From contig NC_019964.1 of assembly GCF_000328525.1 (NCBI RefSeq), positions 620,001 through 684,000 of the forward strand: a DNA stretch of 64,000 bases, read 5' to 3'. This DNA comes from Halovivax ruber XH-70. Lineage in GTDB: Archaea; Halobacteriota; Halobacteria; Halobacteriales; Natrialbaceae. Position 1 is the stretch's first letter. The number at the start of each line of letters is the position of its first letter. Both the position numbers and the translations under genes were made by a program. Below, piece by piece: positions 8,679 to 16,231 of the stretch. The notes under the pieces were generated by a model. The model worked only from the letters and a program-made list of their open reading frames with translations, had not been told where the DNA came from and made no database searches.

Positions 8679-8802
8679 CCCGGGTGGGACTGAAAGGGGC
8701 TGGCGGTCTCGGGGAAGGCGGGGGAAGCAAGCACTGCAGTGAACGGAGTGAGCGAAGCGCGCAGCGACCGCACCGACCCGAGAGCACCAGGGGCTTTCAA
8801 AA
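8679..8802 (-). repeat. Dispersed noncoding repeat, copy 2 (inverted)
   Basis: Read on the minus strand this matches copy 1: TTTTGAAAGCCCCTGG, CTCGGGTCGGTGCGGTCGCT, GCGCGCTTCGCTCAC, CCTTCCCCGAGACCGCCAG and CCCTTTCAGTCCCACCC appear in the same order. It lacks the central insert of copy 1. The pair sits just outside the 3' ends of the two nuclease genes, so the genes plus repeats form a unit of about 2.5 kb with inverted ends. Confidence 0.8.
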
Positions 8803-9011
8803 TCTTCGACGCACCGTCACCTGGTTTCCATAATATTCAAGTATTCCTGTGATAATATCCAAACGCCGTCCCAGATGGCCTCTCCCCAATCCCCAATCCA
8901 TGCCCTCAGACAACAGCCTCAGCCCTCCACTCTCCCGTGACACCCCGTTCCGCTGAGCGTGTTCCTCGCCCCCTCTCCCACCGCGCCATTTTTCGCACAA
9001 CAAAGCTACCC
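8803..9011. other. Spacer between repeat copy 2 and the queE remnant
   Basis: AT-rich at its left edge (CCATAATATTCAAG), then ordinary GC content. I see no gene. It separates the repeat-flanked nuclease pair from the start of queE-like coding sequence. Confidence 0.5.
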
Positions 9012-9092
9012 GCCGAACTCGCCCTAACCCACGGGTTCCGATACACGCCGAGACTCCACGTCGACCTCTGGGACGACGCAGCGGGGCGATAA
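9012..9092 (+). pseudogene. queE: queE 3'-terminal remnant (about 26 codons)
   Basis: In frame before a TAA at 9090-9092 the sequence reads AELALTHG then FRYTPRLHVDLWDDAAGR. The pattern R-x-x-P-R-L-H-x-L-W with a late Gly is the typical end of 7-carboxy-7-deazaguanine synthase (QueE). The stop is two bases before the queC ATG, the spacing expected of a queE-queC operon. Upstream of about 9012 the homology stops and no radical-SAM motif is present within the window. Either queE was truncated, or an element inserted near its 3' end and the full gene lies outside. Identification rests on a short segment. Confidence 0.6.
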
Positions 9093-9094
9093 CG

Positions 9095-9844
9095 ATGACA
9101 GACACAGACCAGCCCTCCGGTCCCGGATCAGCCGTCGTGCTCGCCTCGGGCGGGATTGACAGCGCCACCACCGCGTACGAAGCCCGCGCCCGGGGCTACG
9201 ACCTCCATTTCTTCCACACGTCCTACGGCCAGCACACCGAGTCGAAAGAGTACGAGTGTGCTCGCGCGCAGGCCGACGAACTCGACGCCGCGTTCCACCA
9301 CGTCGAGACGGACCACCTCGCGCGGATCGACGGGTCGAGTCTCACCGGCGAGAGCGAAGCCGTCCCCGATGCTGCCGACGCGGACGAGCCCGTCCCGGAC
9401 GCGGCAGACACTGACGAAACAGATCCCAACGAGACCCCCTCCACCTACGTCCCCTTCCGGAACGCGAACCTCCTCTCGATGGCCGTCGCCTACGCCGAAG
9501 CCAACGACTGCGATGCGGTCTTCGTCGGCGCCCACTCGGAAGATCACGGCGGCTATCCGGATTGCCGACCACGATTCTTCGAGGCGTTCCAGCGCGTCGT
9601 CGACACCGGCACGGCGGACGATACCCACATCCAAATCCAGGCGCCGTTCGTCGAGGCCAGCAAAACCGACATCGCGGTTCGCGGCCGCGAACTCGCGGTT
9701 CCCTACGAACTGACCTGGAGTTGCTACCGTGACGACGAACCCGCCTGTGGAACCTGCGATTCCTGCGCTCGTCGACTGAACGCCTTCCAGAATATCGGCG
9801 AGCGGGATCCGATCGAGTACACAGACCGGCCGTCCCACCCGTAA
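9095..9844 (+). CDS. queC: 7-cyano-7-deazaguanine (preQ0) synthase QueC
   Basis: A 249-residue enzyme that converts 7-carboxy-7-deazaguanine to preQ0 using ATP and ammonia, on the route to archaeosine in tRNA. The PP-loop SGGIDSATT is at residues 19-27, and the zinc site is formed by WSCYRD and CGTCDSC near the C-terminus. VPFRNANLLSMAVAYAE and VGAHSEDHGGYPDC are family hallmarks. Residues about 90-115 are an acidic insertion (two similar PDAADADE/PDAADTDE units) not usual for the family. The gene directly follows a queE remnant. Its last 120 bases recur twice downstream in displaced form. Confidence 0.93.
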   Translation: MTDTDQPSGPGSAVVLASGGIDSATTAYEARARGYDLHFFHTSYGQHTESKEYECARAQADELDAAFHHVETDHLARIDGSSLTGESEAVPDAADADEPVPDAADTDETDPNETPSTYVPFRNANLLSMAVAYAEANDCDAVFVGAHSEDHGGYPDCRPRFFEAFQRVVDTGTADDTHIQIQAPFVEASKTDIAVRGRELAVPYELTWSCYRDDEPACGTCDSCARRLNAFQNIGERDPIEYTDRPSHP

Positions 9845-9904
9845 CGATCCCGCCGCGTTCGTCGACACCTATATCCGAGTGGTTCGTATATACTGCAATA
9901 TCGT

Positions 9905-10378
9905 ATGAGTGCAACGATCGATCAACCACTCTCCCGAAAGCGGGTACAGAATATCGGTGAACAGCTGGCGAACGACCGAAAGCTGGAACTCATTTCCTTC
10001 GGCGCGAAGCGCGACCAATTCACCGTGAGTGAGTTGACCGACGCGCTCGAGTTGCCCCACACGACCGCCCACGAGTACTGTCGAGATCTCCATCAGGTGG
10101 GCCTCCTGGAACGGCTTCAGGAAAAGCCCGCCACCTACCGGGTGGTTCCGTTCGACATTCATCTCTCGCTCAACGCGGTCGTCGAGGCCGTCGAATCCGA
10201 GAATCAGACGCTCTCGTTCGCAACCGATCGGTACGGGGACGAGATCGTCGACGCCGTCATCGAGATCTGGGAGCGAGTCGAGTCGGGCGAGTACACGTAT
10301 CGAGAGGCGAGCGCCACCCTCGAAATGCGACACGCCGACTTCCTCCGCGTCGCATCGGAGCTCGAACTACTTGAATGA
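9905..10378 (+). CDS. HTH/UPF0175-like antitoxin
   Basis: A 157-residue protein. Residues about 22-80 form a winged helix (FTVSELTDALELPHTTAHEYCRDL). The C-terminus, about 125-157 (TYREASATLEMRHADFLRVA), matches the short UPF0175 helix-turn-helix found in antitoxins of VapBC-like pairs. Its TGA overlaps the ATG of the PIN gene, so translation is coupled. Two TATA-like blocks lie just upstream (9869-9875 and 9886-9892). It probably binds and neutralises the PIN protein and represses the operon. It lies in the first interval after queC. Confidence 0.75.
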   Translation: MSATIDQPLSRKRVQNIGEQLANDRKLELISFGAKRDQFTVSELTDALELPHTTAHEYCRDLHQVGLLERLQEKPATYRVVPFDIHLSLNAVVEAVESENQTLSFATDRYGDEIVDAVIEIWERVESGEYTYREASATLEMRHADFLRVASELELLE

Positions 10379-10854
10379 GCGACGTGGTCCTCGACTCGAA
10401 CGCGGTCATCATGCACGGGCGAGCGTTTGGCGAGCGCGTCCGGAATGCACCAGAAACGATGACCCTCGTCCTTCCACACGCCGTCAAACGGGAATTGGTG
10501 GACGACGTGCTGGCGAAAGAATCCGCACCGAACCATCGAGAGTCCGCGCGAACGATACAACGATGTATCGACGAAGGATACCTAGCCGTTCGCGAACCCG
10601 ACTACGAGCGCTACAGCGCACTCATCGACGAAGCGAGTCGGCGCATCGCGGACGAATCGCTCCCGGAACACGAGGTCAAAGCTGATCGATACATCCCCGC
10701 ACTCTGTTGTGATCTCGCAACGAAGAACACCGTCAGACTCGTCACAGCCGACCGGAAGCTACGACGAATCGTCCGCGATATGTTCGATCGCTACGATCCT
10801 CCGCACTCGCTCGAAATCGAGCAGCCCAGAACGGTGCTCACTGACACAGGATGA
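10375..10854 (+). CDS. PIN-domain toxin-like ribonuclease (VapC-type)
   Basis: A 159-residue PIN-domain protein. The four acidic positions of the active site are visible: D7 in VVLDSNAV, E40 in VKREL, D104 in VKADRYIPAL and D126 in VTADRKL. PIN toxins cut RNA, often tRNA or rRNA, in a metal-dependent way. It overlaps the antitoxin gene by four bases, as is usual for type II toxin-antitoxin pairs. All catalytic residues are kept, unlike the other two toxin-like genes in this window, which are broken. Confidence 0.8.
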   Translation: MSDVVLDSNAVIMHGRAFGERVRNAPETMTLVLPHAVKRELVDDVLAKESAPNHRESARTIQRCIDEGYLAVREPDYERYSALIDEASRRIADESLPEHEVKADRYIPALCCDLATKNTVRLVTADRKLRRIVRDMFDRYDPPHSLEIEQPRTVLTDTG

Positions 10855-10895
10855 AATCGGCAAACAGTTCTCCAAACTCGACGTTCCCGACGAAC

Positions 10896-11022
10896 CGACC
10901 GCAGCTACTACCGTGACGAGGAATCGGCCTGCGGGATCTGTGACACCTGTGCCTGCCAACTAAGCGCCTTCCGGGAGATCGAGGAACGAGATCCGATTGG
11001 GTATCGAGAGCGGCCGGATTGA
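10896..11022 (+). pseudogene. Displaced queC 3' end, copy 2
   Basis: From 10903 the frame reads SYYRDEESACGICDTCACQL, then SAFREIEERDPIGYRERPD and TGA at 11020-11022. This aligns with the last 38 codons of QueC, including CxxCxxC and RDPI. It has no start and nothing queC-like upstream. It differs from the intact queC at many positions yet keeps QueC-like residues, so it probably comes from a diverged queC rather than a recent local copy. The 24 bases 10896-10919 are identical to 12200-12223. Confidence 0.8.
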
Positions 11023-11169
11023 ACGAAGGTGATTGGTTCCACCCAGTATTGAGAGGACGACTACTGTGAGACGAGGACGGTATTCGCATACAGCACTGAG
11101 AGGCCCGATAAACAAACTATATCGCATTGGTACCAAACTATTAGTATAGACGCACCCAAGACGTGAGTG

Positions 11170-11715
11170 ATGACCGAGACCGACCGCGAGTGGCCCGACT
11201 GGATGGACGCGTCGGAGCGAGTTCGCCACGTGGCGCTCACGAGGACGGAACCGCGGAACGCAGGATGGATCGCAGACGAGGCGAACGTCTCCCGGGATAC
11301 GGCAGTGAAGTACCTGACGCGGCTGGTCGACCGCGGCGATCTCGAGGTCGAGGAGACCGGCCACGGTGACGCCTACAGACCGGATCGCGTCACGCAATTC
11401 CTCGACGAAGTCCGTCAGTTCGCAGAGACGTACTCGCGAGGCGAGCTCACCCAGGAACTGGACGAAATCGCCGACGAGATCGACGGCTGGAAAGTCGACT
11501 ACGAGGTCGACTCGCTCGTCGAGCTCAGACAGAGTATCGGCCGTGACGACCTCGACGGCGACGAGCGACGGGACCGACTGGCGGTGATCGGGGAGTGGGA
11601 GTACGATATCGAGATGCGAGAAGCGATTCAACTCGCGATCAGCCTCAAACGGTCGCTGTCGAGAGTCGACGCCGACCCGATCGCCGAAACTGGAACGATC
11701 GCACAGGAAGGGTAG
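11170..11715 (+). CDS. DUF7342-like winged-helix protein (antitoxin-like)
   Basis: A 181-residue soluble protein with a clear winged helix at about residues 20-70 (GWIADEANVSRDTAVKYLTRL, then VDRGDLEVEETGHGDAYRP). A helical C-terminus follows (FAETYSRGELTQELDEIADEID). Proteins of this shape are common in haloarchaea as the first gene of small two-gene operons. A TATA-like TAGTATAG at 11143-11150 predicts a leaderless transcript starting near the ATG at 11170; a GTG one codon earlier is possible. The gene ends seven bases before the TumE-like pseudogene and is intact. Confidence 0.65.
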   Translation: MTETDREWPDWMDASERVRHVALTRTEPRNAGWIADEANVSRDTAVKYLTRLVDRGDLEVEETGHGDAYRPDRVTQFLDEVRQFAETYSRGELTQELDEIADEIDGWKVDYEVDSLVELRQSIGRDDLDGDERRDRLAVIGEWEYDIEMREAIQLAISLKRSLSRVDADPIAETGTIAQEG

Positions 11716-11722
11716 GAGATCG

Positions 11723-12170
11723 ATGGTGCTATTTCTGGCAGGCGGTCGAGGATTCACGCGACGAGAAGGGCTGCGTCGGCTCAAAGAACGAATGGAAAAC
11801 GTGCCCGGCTTCACTGCTGTCCGGTACGAACCATCCAGATTGCGTCCGCGTTCGGTCATCGCGGCTGTCGAGATCGAACTGTTCCTCGGAGCGGCCTTTC
11901 CCCGGGACGAAGGAAAAGTCGAAGTGCAGTGGCGGCCGAGAGATGGAATCGATGTCCAACGCGTCCACTGGGCGGACGAGGCAGTGAGTCTCGGCTGGCA
12001 CAAAGACGATGATCACGCCGAGCTGGGGACGACACACTTTTCAACTCGAATCCGACGGTACCATCGTCCACGAACCGGCGTATATCGAAGCCGAGGCTCC
12101 GCTGAGCTTTCTCGAAATCTGTCTTTCACGTCTCCCGGAGAAACTCAGGGAGACGAACGCCGACTGAAAC
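11723..12170 (+). pseudogene. Frameshifted toxin-like gene (TumE/DUF6516-like partner)
   Basis: The reading frame from ATG 11723 runs sensibly through VEVQWRPRDG, WADEAVSLGWHKDDDHAELG and TTHF. It then meets TTTT at 12038-12041 and turns into low-quality basic sequence. If one T is removed the protein continues QLESDGTIVHEPAYIEAEAP then LSFLEICLSRLPEKLRETNA and ends at TGA 12168-12170. That gives about 148 residues with an acidic, haloarchaeal composition. So one extra T has broken the gene, if it is not a sequencing error. The His/Asp-rich centre and position after an HTH gene suggest a TumE-like toxin. The family call is tentative; the frameshift is well supported. Confidence 0.65.
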
Positions 12171-12199
12171 GTGTTCAGGCACGGACAGCAGAAATAGTT

Positions 12200-12306
12200 C
12201 GACCGCAGCTACTACCGTGACGACGAGCCGGCCTGTGGAACCTGTGACTCCTGCGTTCGCCGACTGAACGCCTTCCAAAATACGGGTGAGTGAGATCCGA
12301 TCGCGT
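12200..12306 (+). pseudogene. Displaced queC 3' end, copy 3
   Basis: From 12206 the frame reads SYYRDDEPACGTCDSCVRRL, then NAFQNTGE and a TGA where queC has CGG, followed by GATCCGATCGCG matching the queC bases. About 14 of the 96 best-aligned bases differ from queC, most at synonymous third positions. That means this copy was under selection as part of a real queC before it was displaced. The left flank (12200-12211) equals that of copy 2 and differs from intact queC. Confidence 0.8.
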
Positions 12307-12700
12307 TCGAAGCGGACCCGTACGAGCGAAAACGAGAGACTCCCAAGGCGCTGTTGAAACCCGTTCTCCAGATATAACATGGGCTGAAACAGCCGATCGC
12401 TGAAGAGTGCGTGGTGACCACCGAGAATTCTACCAATTCGATGAGGGGATCCGATAGCCGTTCGAGAGATAGGGCGCGTCTTCATCAGTGAGGTTTCGCT
12501 CCACTCCACCGGATGGCGAAGAAAAGCAGACCCGAATTCAGGTATCGCTCGCTCCTTCTGACTCATTCCCATCGAGTCCGGGGCGATACCGATGCCGTGG
12601 ATTAAATGGCTAGGCAGCGACCATATCGGTGTATGGGTGCTTCGAATCGATCTCCATCGGTCAAACCAGCACGTGGTTCCACCCTCACCCAGGTGATGAA
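12307..12700. other. Intergenic stretch after the third queC 3' end
   Basis: No convincing gene. At about 12343-12358 GGCGCTGTTGAAACCC resembles the ends of some insertion sequences, and GGGCTGAAACAGCC follows some 20 bases later. No transposase or second end was found. The rest is unremarkable. Confidence 0.4.
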
Positions 12701-13711
12701 ATGAGCCGATCTGGAGGCTGGCGAGGGTGGATCCCGGATCCAACGGGGAGACGTGGCGTCCGCCTGGTGCAATGGATGCTCTTGGAGGGGAATCGGCATG
12801 CCGTCACCGGGGCGCTTCTCACGATAACGTTCGTCGCGCTCCTCGCAATTGGGACGGTTTGGCCGTTCGAAATGCAACTACTCCTCACCGAGACCGCTGC
12901 CGTCGAGACGGTCCTCAACACGTTCTTGGGAGGGATTATCCTGCTGGTCTCGATCGTCGTATCGATCAATTCGATCGTCCTCTCATACGATATTATTTCT
13001 ATCGGTGCACAGGAGGATCGGCTTCGAGGCACGCTAGCGTTTCGCAGCGAAATAGGCCGTCTGACAGAGACCGAGGACACCACCGTGGACATGGACCCGG
13101 CTACGTTCCTCTCGCTGATGGTCGGAGTCATCGACCAGCGAACACACGAGTTAGAGACGGTTACAGAGGAGCTTGACGGGAGGGATGGTGAGGAAATCAG
13201 AGAACACATCGAGAGCATTCTCCAGACCATCGAACACATCGAGAGGACTGTTGAGTCGACGAACGGGGGCGAATTCAGCGCCCTATGGCTTGGACTTGAT
13301 CTGAATCTTGGAGTGTTGATGGAACAGTCGCGTGCGATGCATCGGGGGTATGCCGATGTACTCTCTGAGGGTGGTGAAGAACGGTTCGAGAGGCTCATCC
13401 GTGCGTTCGAACTGATCACGACCGGCCGCCATTTTTTCAAGACGTTGTATTATAAACGGGAGTTCTCGATGTTGTCACGAACGCTCTTGATCGTCTCGCT
13501 TCCAGCCATCCTGGGAACTGCAACCACGATTCTGGCAATAAACGCGAGTATCCTCCCACAACTACGGATACTTGGCCTCTCACCGCTCCTGATTTTTGTG
13601 GCCGGCGCGTTCACGCTCGCCCTGGCACCATTTATTATCCTCACCGCCTATATGCTCAGAGTGGCGACCGTCACTCTGCGGGCCACCGATACCGAGCCGT
13701 TTGTTCTTTAG
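12701..13711 (+). CDS. Four-helix membrane protein of unknown function
   Basis: A 336-residue membrane protein with two hydrophobic helices near the N-terminus (TGALLTITFVALLAIGTVW; FLGGIILLVSIVVSINSIV). A charged cytoplasmic region of about 160 residues with coiled-coil character follows (EEIREHIESILQTIEHIERT), then two more helices near the C-terminus. The frame opens at 12629, but the ATG at 12701 has a GGTGA before it and avoids a low-quality N-terminus. It is the first gene after the third queC 3' end, so it may be cargo of the same insertion process. I do not recognise a named family. Confidence 0.6.
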   Translation: MSRSGGWRGWIPDPTGRRGVRLVQWMLLEGNRHAVTGALLTITFVALLAIGTVWPFEMQLLLTETAAVETVLNTFLGGIILLVSIVVSINSIVLSYDIISIGAQEDRLRGTLAFRSEIGRLTETEDTTVDMDPATFLSLMVGVIDQRTHELETVTEELDGRDGEEIREHIESILQTIEHIERTVESTNGGEFSALWLGLDLNLGVLMEQSRAMHRGYADVLSEGGEERFERLIRAFELITTGRHFFKTLYYKREFSMLSRTLLIVSLPAILGTATTILAINASILPQLRILGLSPLLIFVAGAFTLALAPFIILTAYMLRVATVTLRATDTEPFVL

Positions 13712-13795
13712 GCCTGACCAGTACCAGTCAGCTTTGCTAGACAGGGAGGGTCAAACACAGGGTTACGCCGCCCTTCCCAGATAGCAGACGCCTTC

Positions 13796-13802
13796 AAAAA
13801 AA
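13796..13802 (-). terminator. T-tract after protease 1
   Basis: Seven A residues here read as TTTTTTT on the minus strand, about 36 bases past the stop of the protease gene at 13838. Archaeal transcription often ends at such tracts. It lies between two convergent genes. Confidence 0.45.
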
Positions 13803-13837
13803 CGGATTGTGGCTGTCGTGTTGCGCGGCGATGCGTC

Positions 13838-15685
13838 CTACTGACCGAGTTCGTCGACGGTCAGCGTGTAGGAACCGCTGCCGGAGTAGGCGTCGACGAG
13901 CAGGCCGAGTTCCTCATCACCCGAGAGGTCGACCGTAATCTCCTCCTGGCTGTCCGGCGAGTACGACACCTCGTCGTAGTCGTAGGTCGTCGGCGTCCGA
14001 CCGTCGTACGTGAGGTAGAGGTCGAAGTCGGCGCTGTACGGGCCCGACAGCGTCACCGTCGCCTGGCACGGGTTCGCCGTGTCCAGCGAGTAGGTGTAAT
14101 TGTCGCTGCCGTTACCCCACCAGCCGCCGCTCAGGTAGCCCGAAACCGAATCGGAGCTCGTCTCGGCGCCACACTGACCGCCACCGCCGTCGCCACCGAT
14201 GGCGACCGTCTGGGTCGACGTGTCCGTTTCGCCGTTGCCCGCGGTCACCGTTAACTGCACCGAGTAGTCACCCTCGGCACCGAAGCGGTGATCGATCGTC
14301 TCGCCGTTCTTCGTCGCACCGTCGCCGAGGTCCCACTCGTAGGACGTGATCGAGCCACCGTCCGGCGGCGTGGAGCCGCTGGCGTCGAACGCGACGGTCT
14401 CGTCGACCTCGGGGTCGGACGGGCTGAAGCCGAAGCTCGCGGTCGGGCTGCCCGGATCGCCGCCACCGCCGCCCTCGACGATGTTGGCCGCGTCGACACG
14501 ACCCGAACCCTGCTGATCGGTCGGGAGCCCGATGTCGACGGCCGTGCTCTCGAGTCGGTCCCAGAGGTCCTGGACCGAGTCGTCCGGATGAGCCGATTTG
14601 CCGAGTGCGGCTACGCCGGAGGCGACCGGACACGCCATCGAAGTGCCCGAGAGGCCCTCGTAGCCGCCGCCTGGGACGGGTGCGAGCACGTCGACGCCGG
14701 GCGCGGCAACGTTGACGTTCGGCCCGTAGTTCGAGAAGTTCGCGATCTGCTCGTTCTGGTCGACGGCCGAGACCGCGACACAGTTGTCGTAGGCCGCGGG
14801 ATAGCTCACGGGCGAGCCGTAGTCGTTGCCGGCCGCCGCGATCGGCAGCGTGCCGTTGTTGTACGCGTAGTCGATGGCGTTGCGACCGGTGTCGCTGGCG
14901 CCACCGCCACCGAGCGAGAGGTTGACGATGTCGGCGCCCTGGTCGGCCGCCCACTGGATCGCGTCGGCGATGTCGGCCATCGACCCACTGCCGCCCGAAC
15001 CGAGCGCGCGCCCGGAGATGAGTCGACAGTTCGAGATCCCTGCAGTTCCCTCGTTGTTGTCCGTCGTCGCCGCCGCACAGCCGCCGACGTGCGTGCCGTG
15101 GTTCTCCGAGTTGACAACGGGCGCCGGATCGTCGTCGTTGTCGACGAAGTCGTAACCCTCGTCGCCCTGGAAGCGATCGGCGAGGTCGGGGTGCGTGTAG
15201 TCGACCCCCTGGTCGACGACCGCGATGGTGACGTCCATCGACCCCATCGTCGTGTCCCAGGCCTGGTCGGCGCGAACCTGCTGTGGCGCGTACTGCGACC
15301 CGAACTGCGGATCGTTCGGTTCGAGGAACGCCTCGACCGTGTAGTTCGGCTCGGCGTACTCGATGCCCGGCTGGCGTTCGAGGCGCTCGATCACCGAATC
15401 CTGTGTGCTCGGGCCGTCCTCGGGAACCTTGACCGCCATGTAGCCGAGCGCGTCGTTCTCGTGAACGACCGAGGCCTCGGCGGGAATCGCGGATTCGACT
15501 GTGGTACGCGCGCTCGCGATACCGACGGTGTCGCTCTTGCCCACCAGGATCTCGTCTTCCTTCGGGCCGGGCTCGCGACCGGGCGTCGCCGAAACGACGC
15601 CGCCCAGCCCCAGGAACGCTCCGGTTGCCCCGGCTGCTTTCAGTACTGATCGTCGACCGATGTCGTGGTTGCCATCACCTGACAT
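13838..15685 (-). CDS. Secreted halolysin-like subtilase 1
   Basis: A 615-residue extracellular serine protease. It has a Tat signal ([19 protein letters not shown], residues 11-29), an inhibitor-I9-type propeptide to about 120, then an S8 catalytic domain with D158 ([13 protein letters not shown]), H196 (NHGTHVGG), oxyanion N287 and S349 (SGTSMACP). After a Gly-rich linker come a PKD domain (about 415-497) and a C-terminal PPC-like beta domain (about 505-615). The frame runs 30 codons further upstream, but the Tat signal requires the ATG at 15685. A near-identical paralogue of the same length lies directly upstream. It degrades protein outside the cell. Confidence 0.93.
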   Translation of the reverse strand: MSGDGNHDIGRRSVLKAAGATGAFLGLGGVVSATPGREPGPKEDEILVGKSDTVGIASARTTVESAIPAEASVVHENDALGYMAVKVPEDGPSTQDSVIERLERQPGIEYAEPNYTVEAFLEPNDPQFGSQYAPQQVRADQAWDTTMGSMDVTIAVVDQGVDYTHPDLADRFQGDEGYDFVDNDDDPAPVVNSENHGTHVGGCAAATTDNNEGTAGISNCRLISGRALGSGGSGSMADIADAIQWAADQGADIVNLSLGGGGASDTGRNAIDYAYNNGTLPIAAAGNDYGSPVSYPAAYDNCVAVSAVDQNEQIANFSNYGPNVNVAAPGVDVLAPVPGGGYEGLSGTSMACPVASGVAALGKSAHPDDSVQDLWDRLESTAVDIGLPTDQQGSGRVDAANIVEGGGGGDPGSPTASFGFSPSDPEVDETVAFDASGSTPPDGGSITSYEWDLGDGATKNGETIDHRFGAEGDYSVQLTVTAGNGETDTSTQTVAIGGDGGGGQCGAETSSDSVSGYLSGGWWGNGSDNYTYSLDTANPCQATVTLSGPYSADFDLYLTYDGRTPTTYDYDEVSYSPDSQEEITVDLSGDEELGLLVDAYSGSGSYTLTVDELGQ

Positions 15686-15710
15686 AGGTACTGAATACCA
15701 TCCTCCAGAG

Positions 15711-15720
15711 TAAGTAAAAT
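15711..15720 (-). promoter_or_regulatory. Promoter element of protease 1
   Basis: On the minus strand this reads ATTTTACTTA, 26-35 bases before the ATG. The same element with its flank (TTCACGAA before it, GGTATTC after it) precedes protease 2, so the promoter was duplicated with the gene and has been kept. Confidence 0.55.
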
Positions 15721-16231
15721 CTTCGTGAACGTTGGTGAATTTATTATTAATCTCTAAGCAATAAGGAACCAACACATTATAATTGAAAATGGCAAACGGT
15801 GACTCCGTCAGAAATCGTGACGGCAGCTAGTGTTTTGTTCCTAATTTAAATTGTGGAGTTTATTATTAACTGCCTAGATAGTAACATTCGGAAATTGGCT
15901 GTGGTCAGACGGCCCGGTTCGGGACAGCGACAGAGCGAGTGGAAGTACCACGATAGGTGGTAGTGCCCGCTGCCCAGCTGGCCCCGTTACCACGGGACTG
16001 TGATTCGATTGTCCGCAATTCGATTCCCGTGTGCGAAACGAGACGATGAACGCGGGTGAACGAGACAGGTTCCGATCGGCCGCTGTGACCCCTGAGCACG
16101 GCAACAGCGACGATAGACAAACCGTTCGTACAAGTCGTCGATCCGTGCGAAGGGCCCAAAACGTGAATATGGCGTCTGTGTGGTCGAAACGAAGATCGAC
16201 TGCGGGAACAGCCTCGGAGATCGGTGCTCCG
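15721..16231. other. Intergenic region between the two proteases
   Basis: The part next to protease 1 is AT-rich with TTTATTATTAA twice (15733-15743 and 15857-15867). The remainder is of ordinary composition. I see no gene or gene remnant. Confidence 0.5.

Noticed and set aside
12343-12375. GGCGCTGTTGAAACCC resembling an insertion-sequence end
   Set aside because: No transposase, second end or target duplication could be found, so it is left as unassigned intergenic DNA.
13780-13806. Possible fourth queC fragment (ACGCCTTC then A-rich)
   Set aside because: Only about ten bases match, with no CxxC codons or RDPI segment nearby. It is better explained as a T-tract terminator.
14288-15649. Long plus-strand open frame opposite protease 1
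   Set aside because: It mirrors the codons of the protease on the other strand. High GC content leaves such antisense frames open, and its Val/Arg-rich composition is typical of these shadows.
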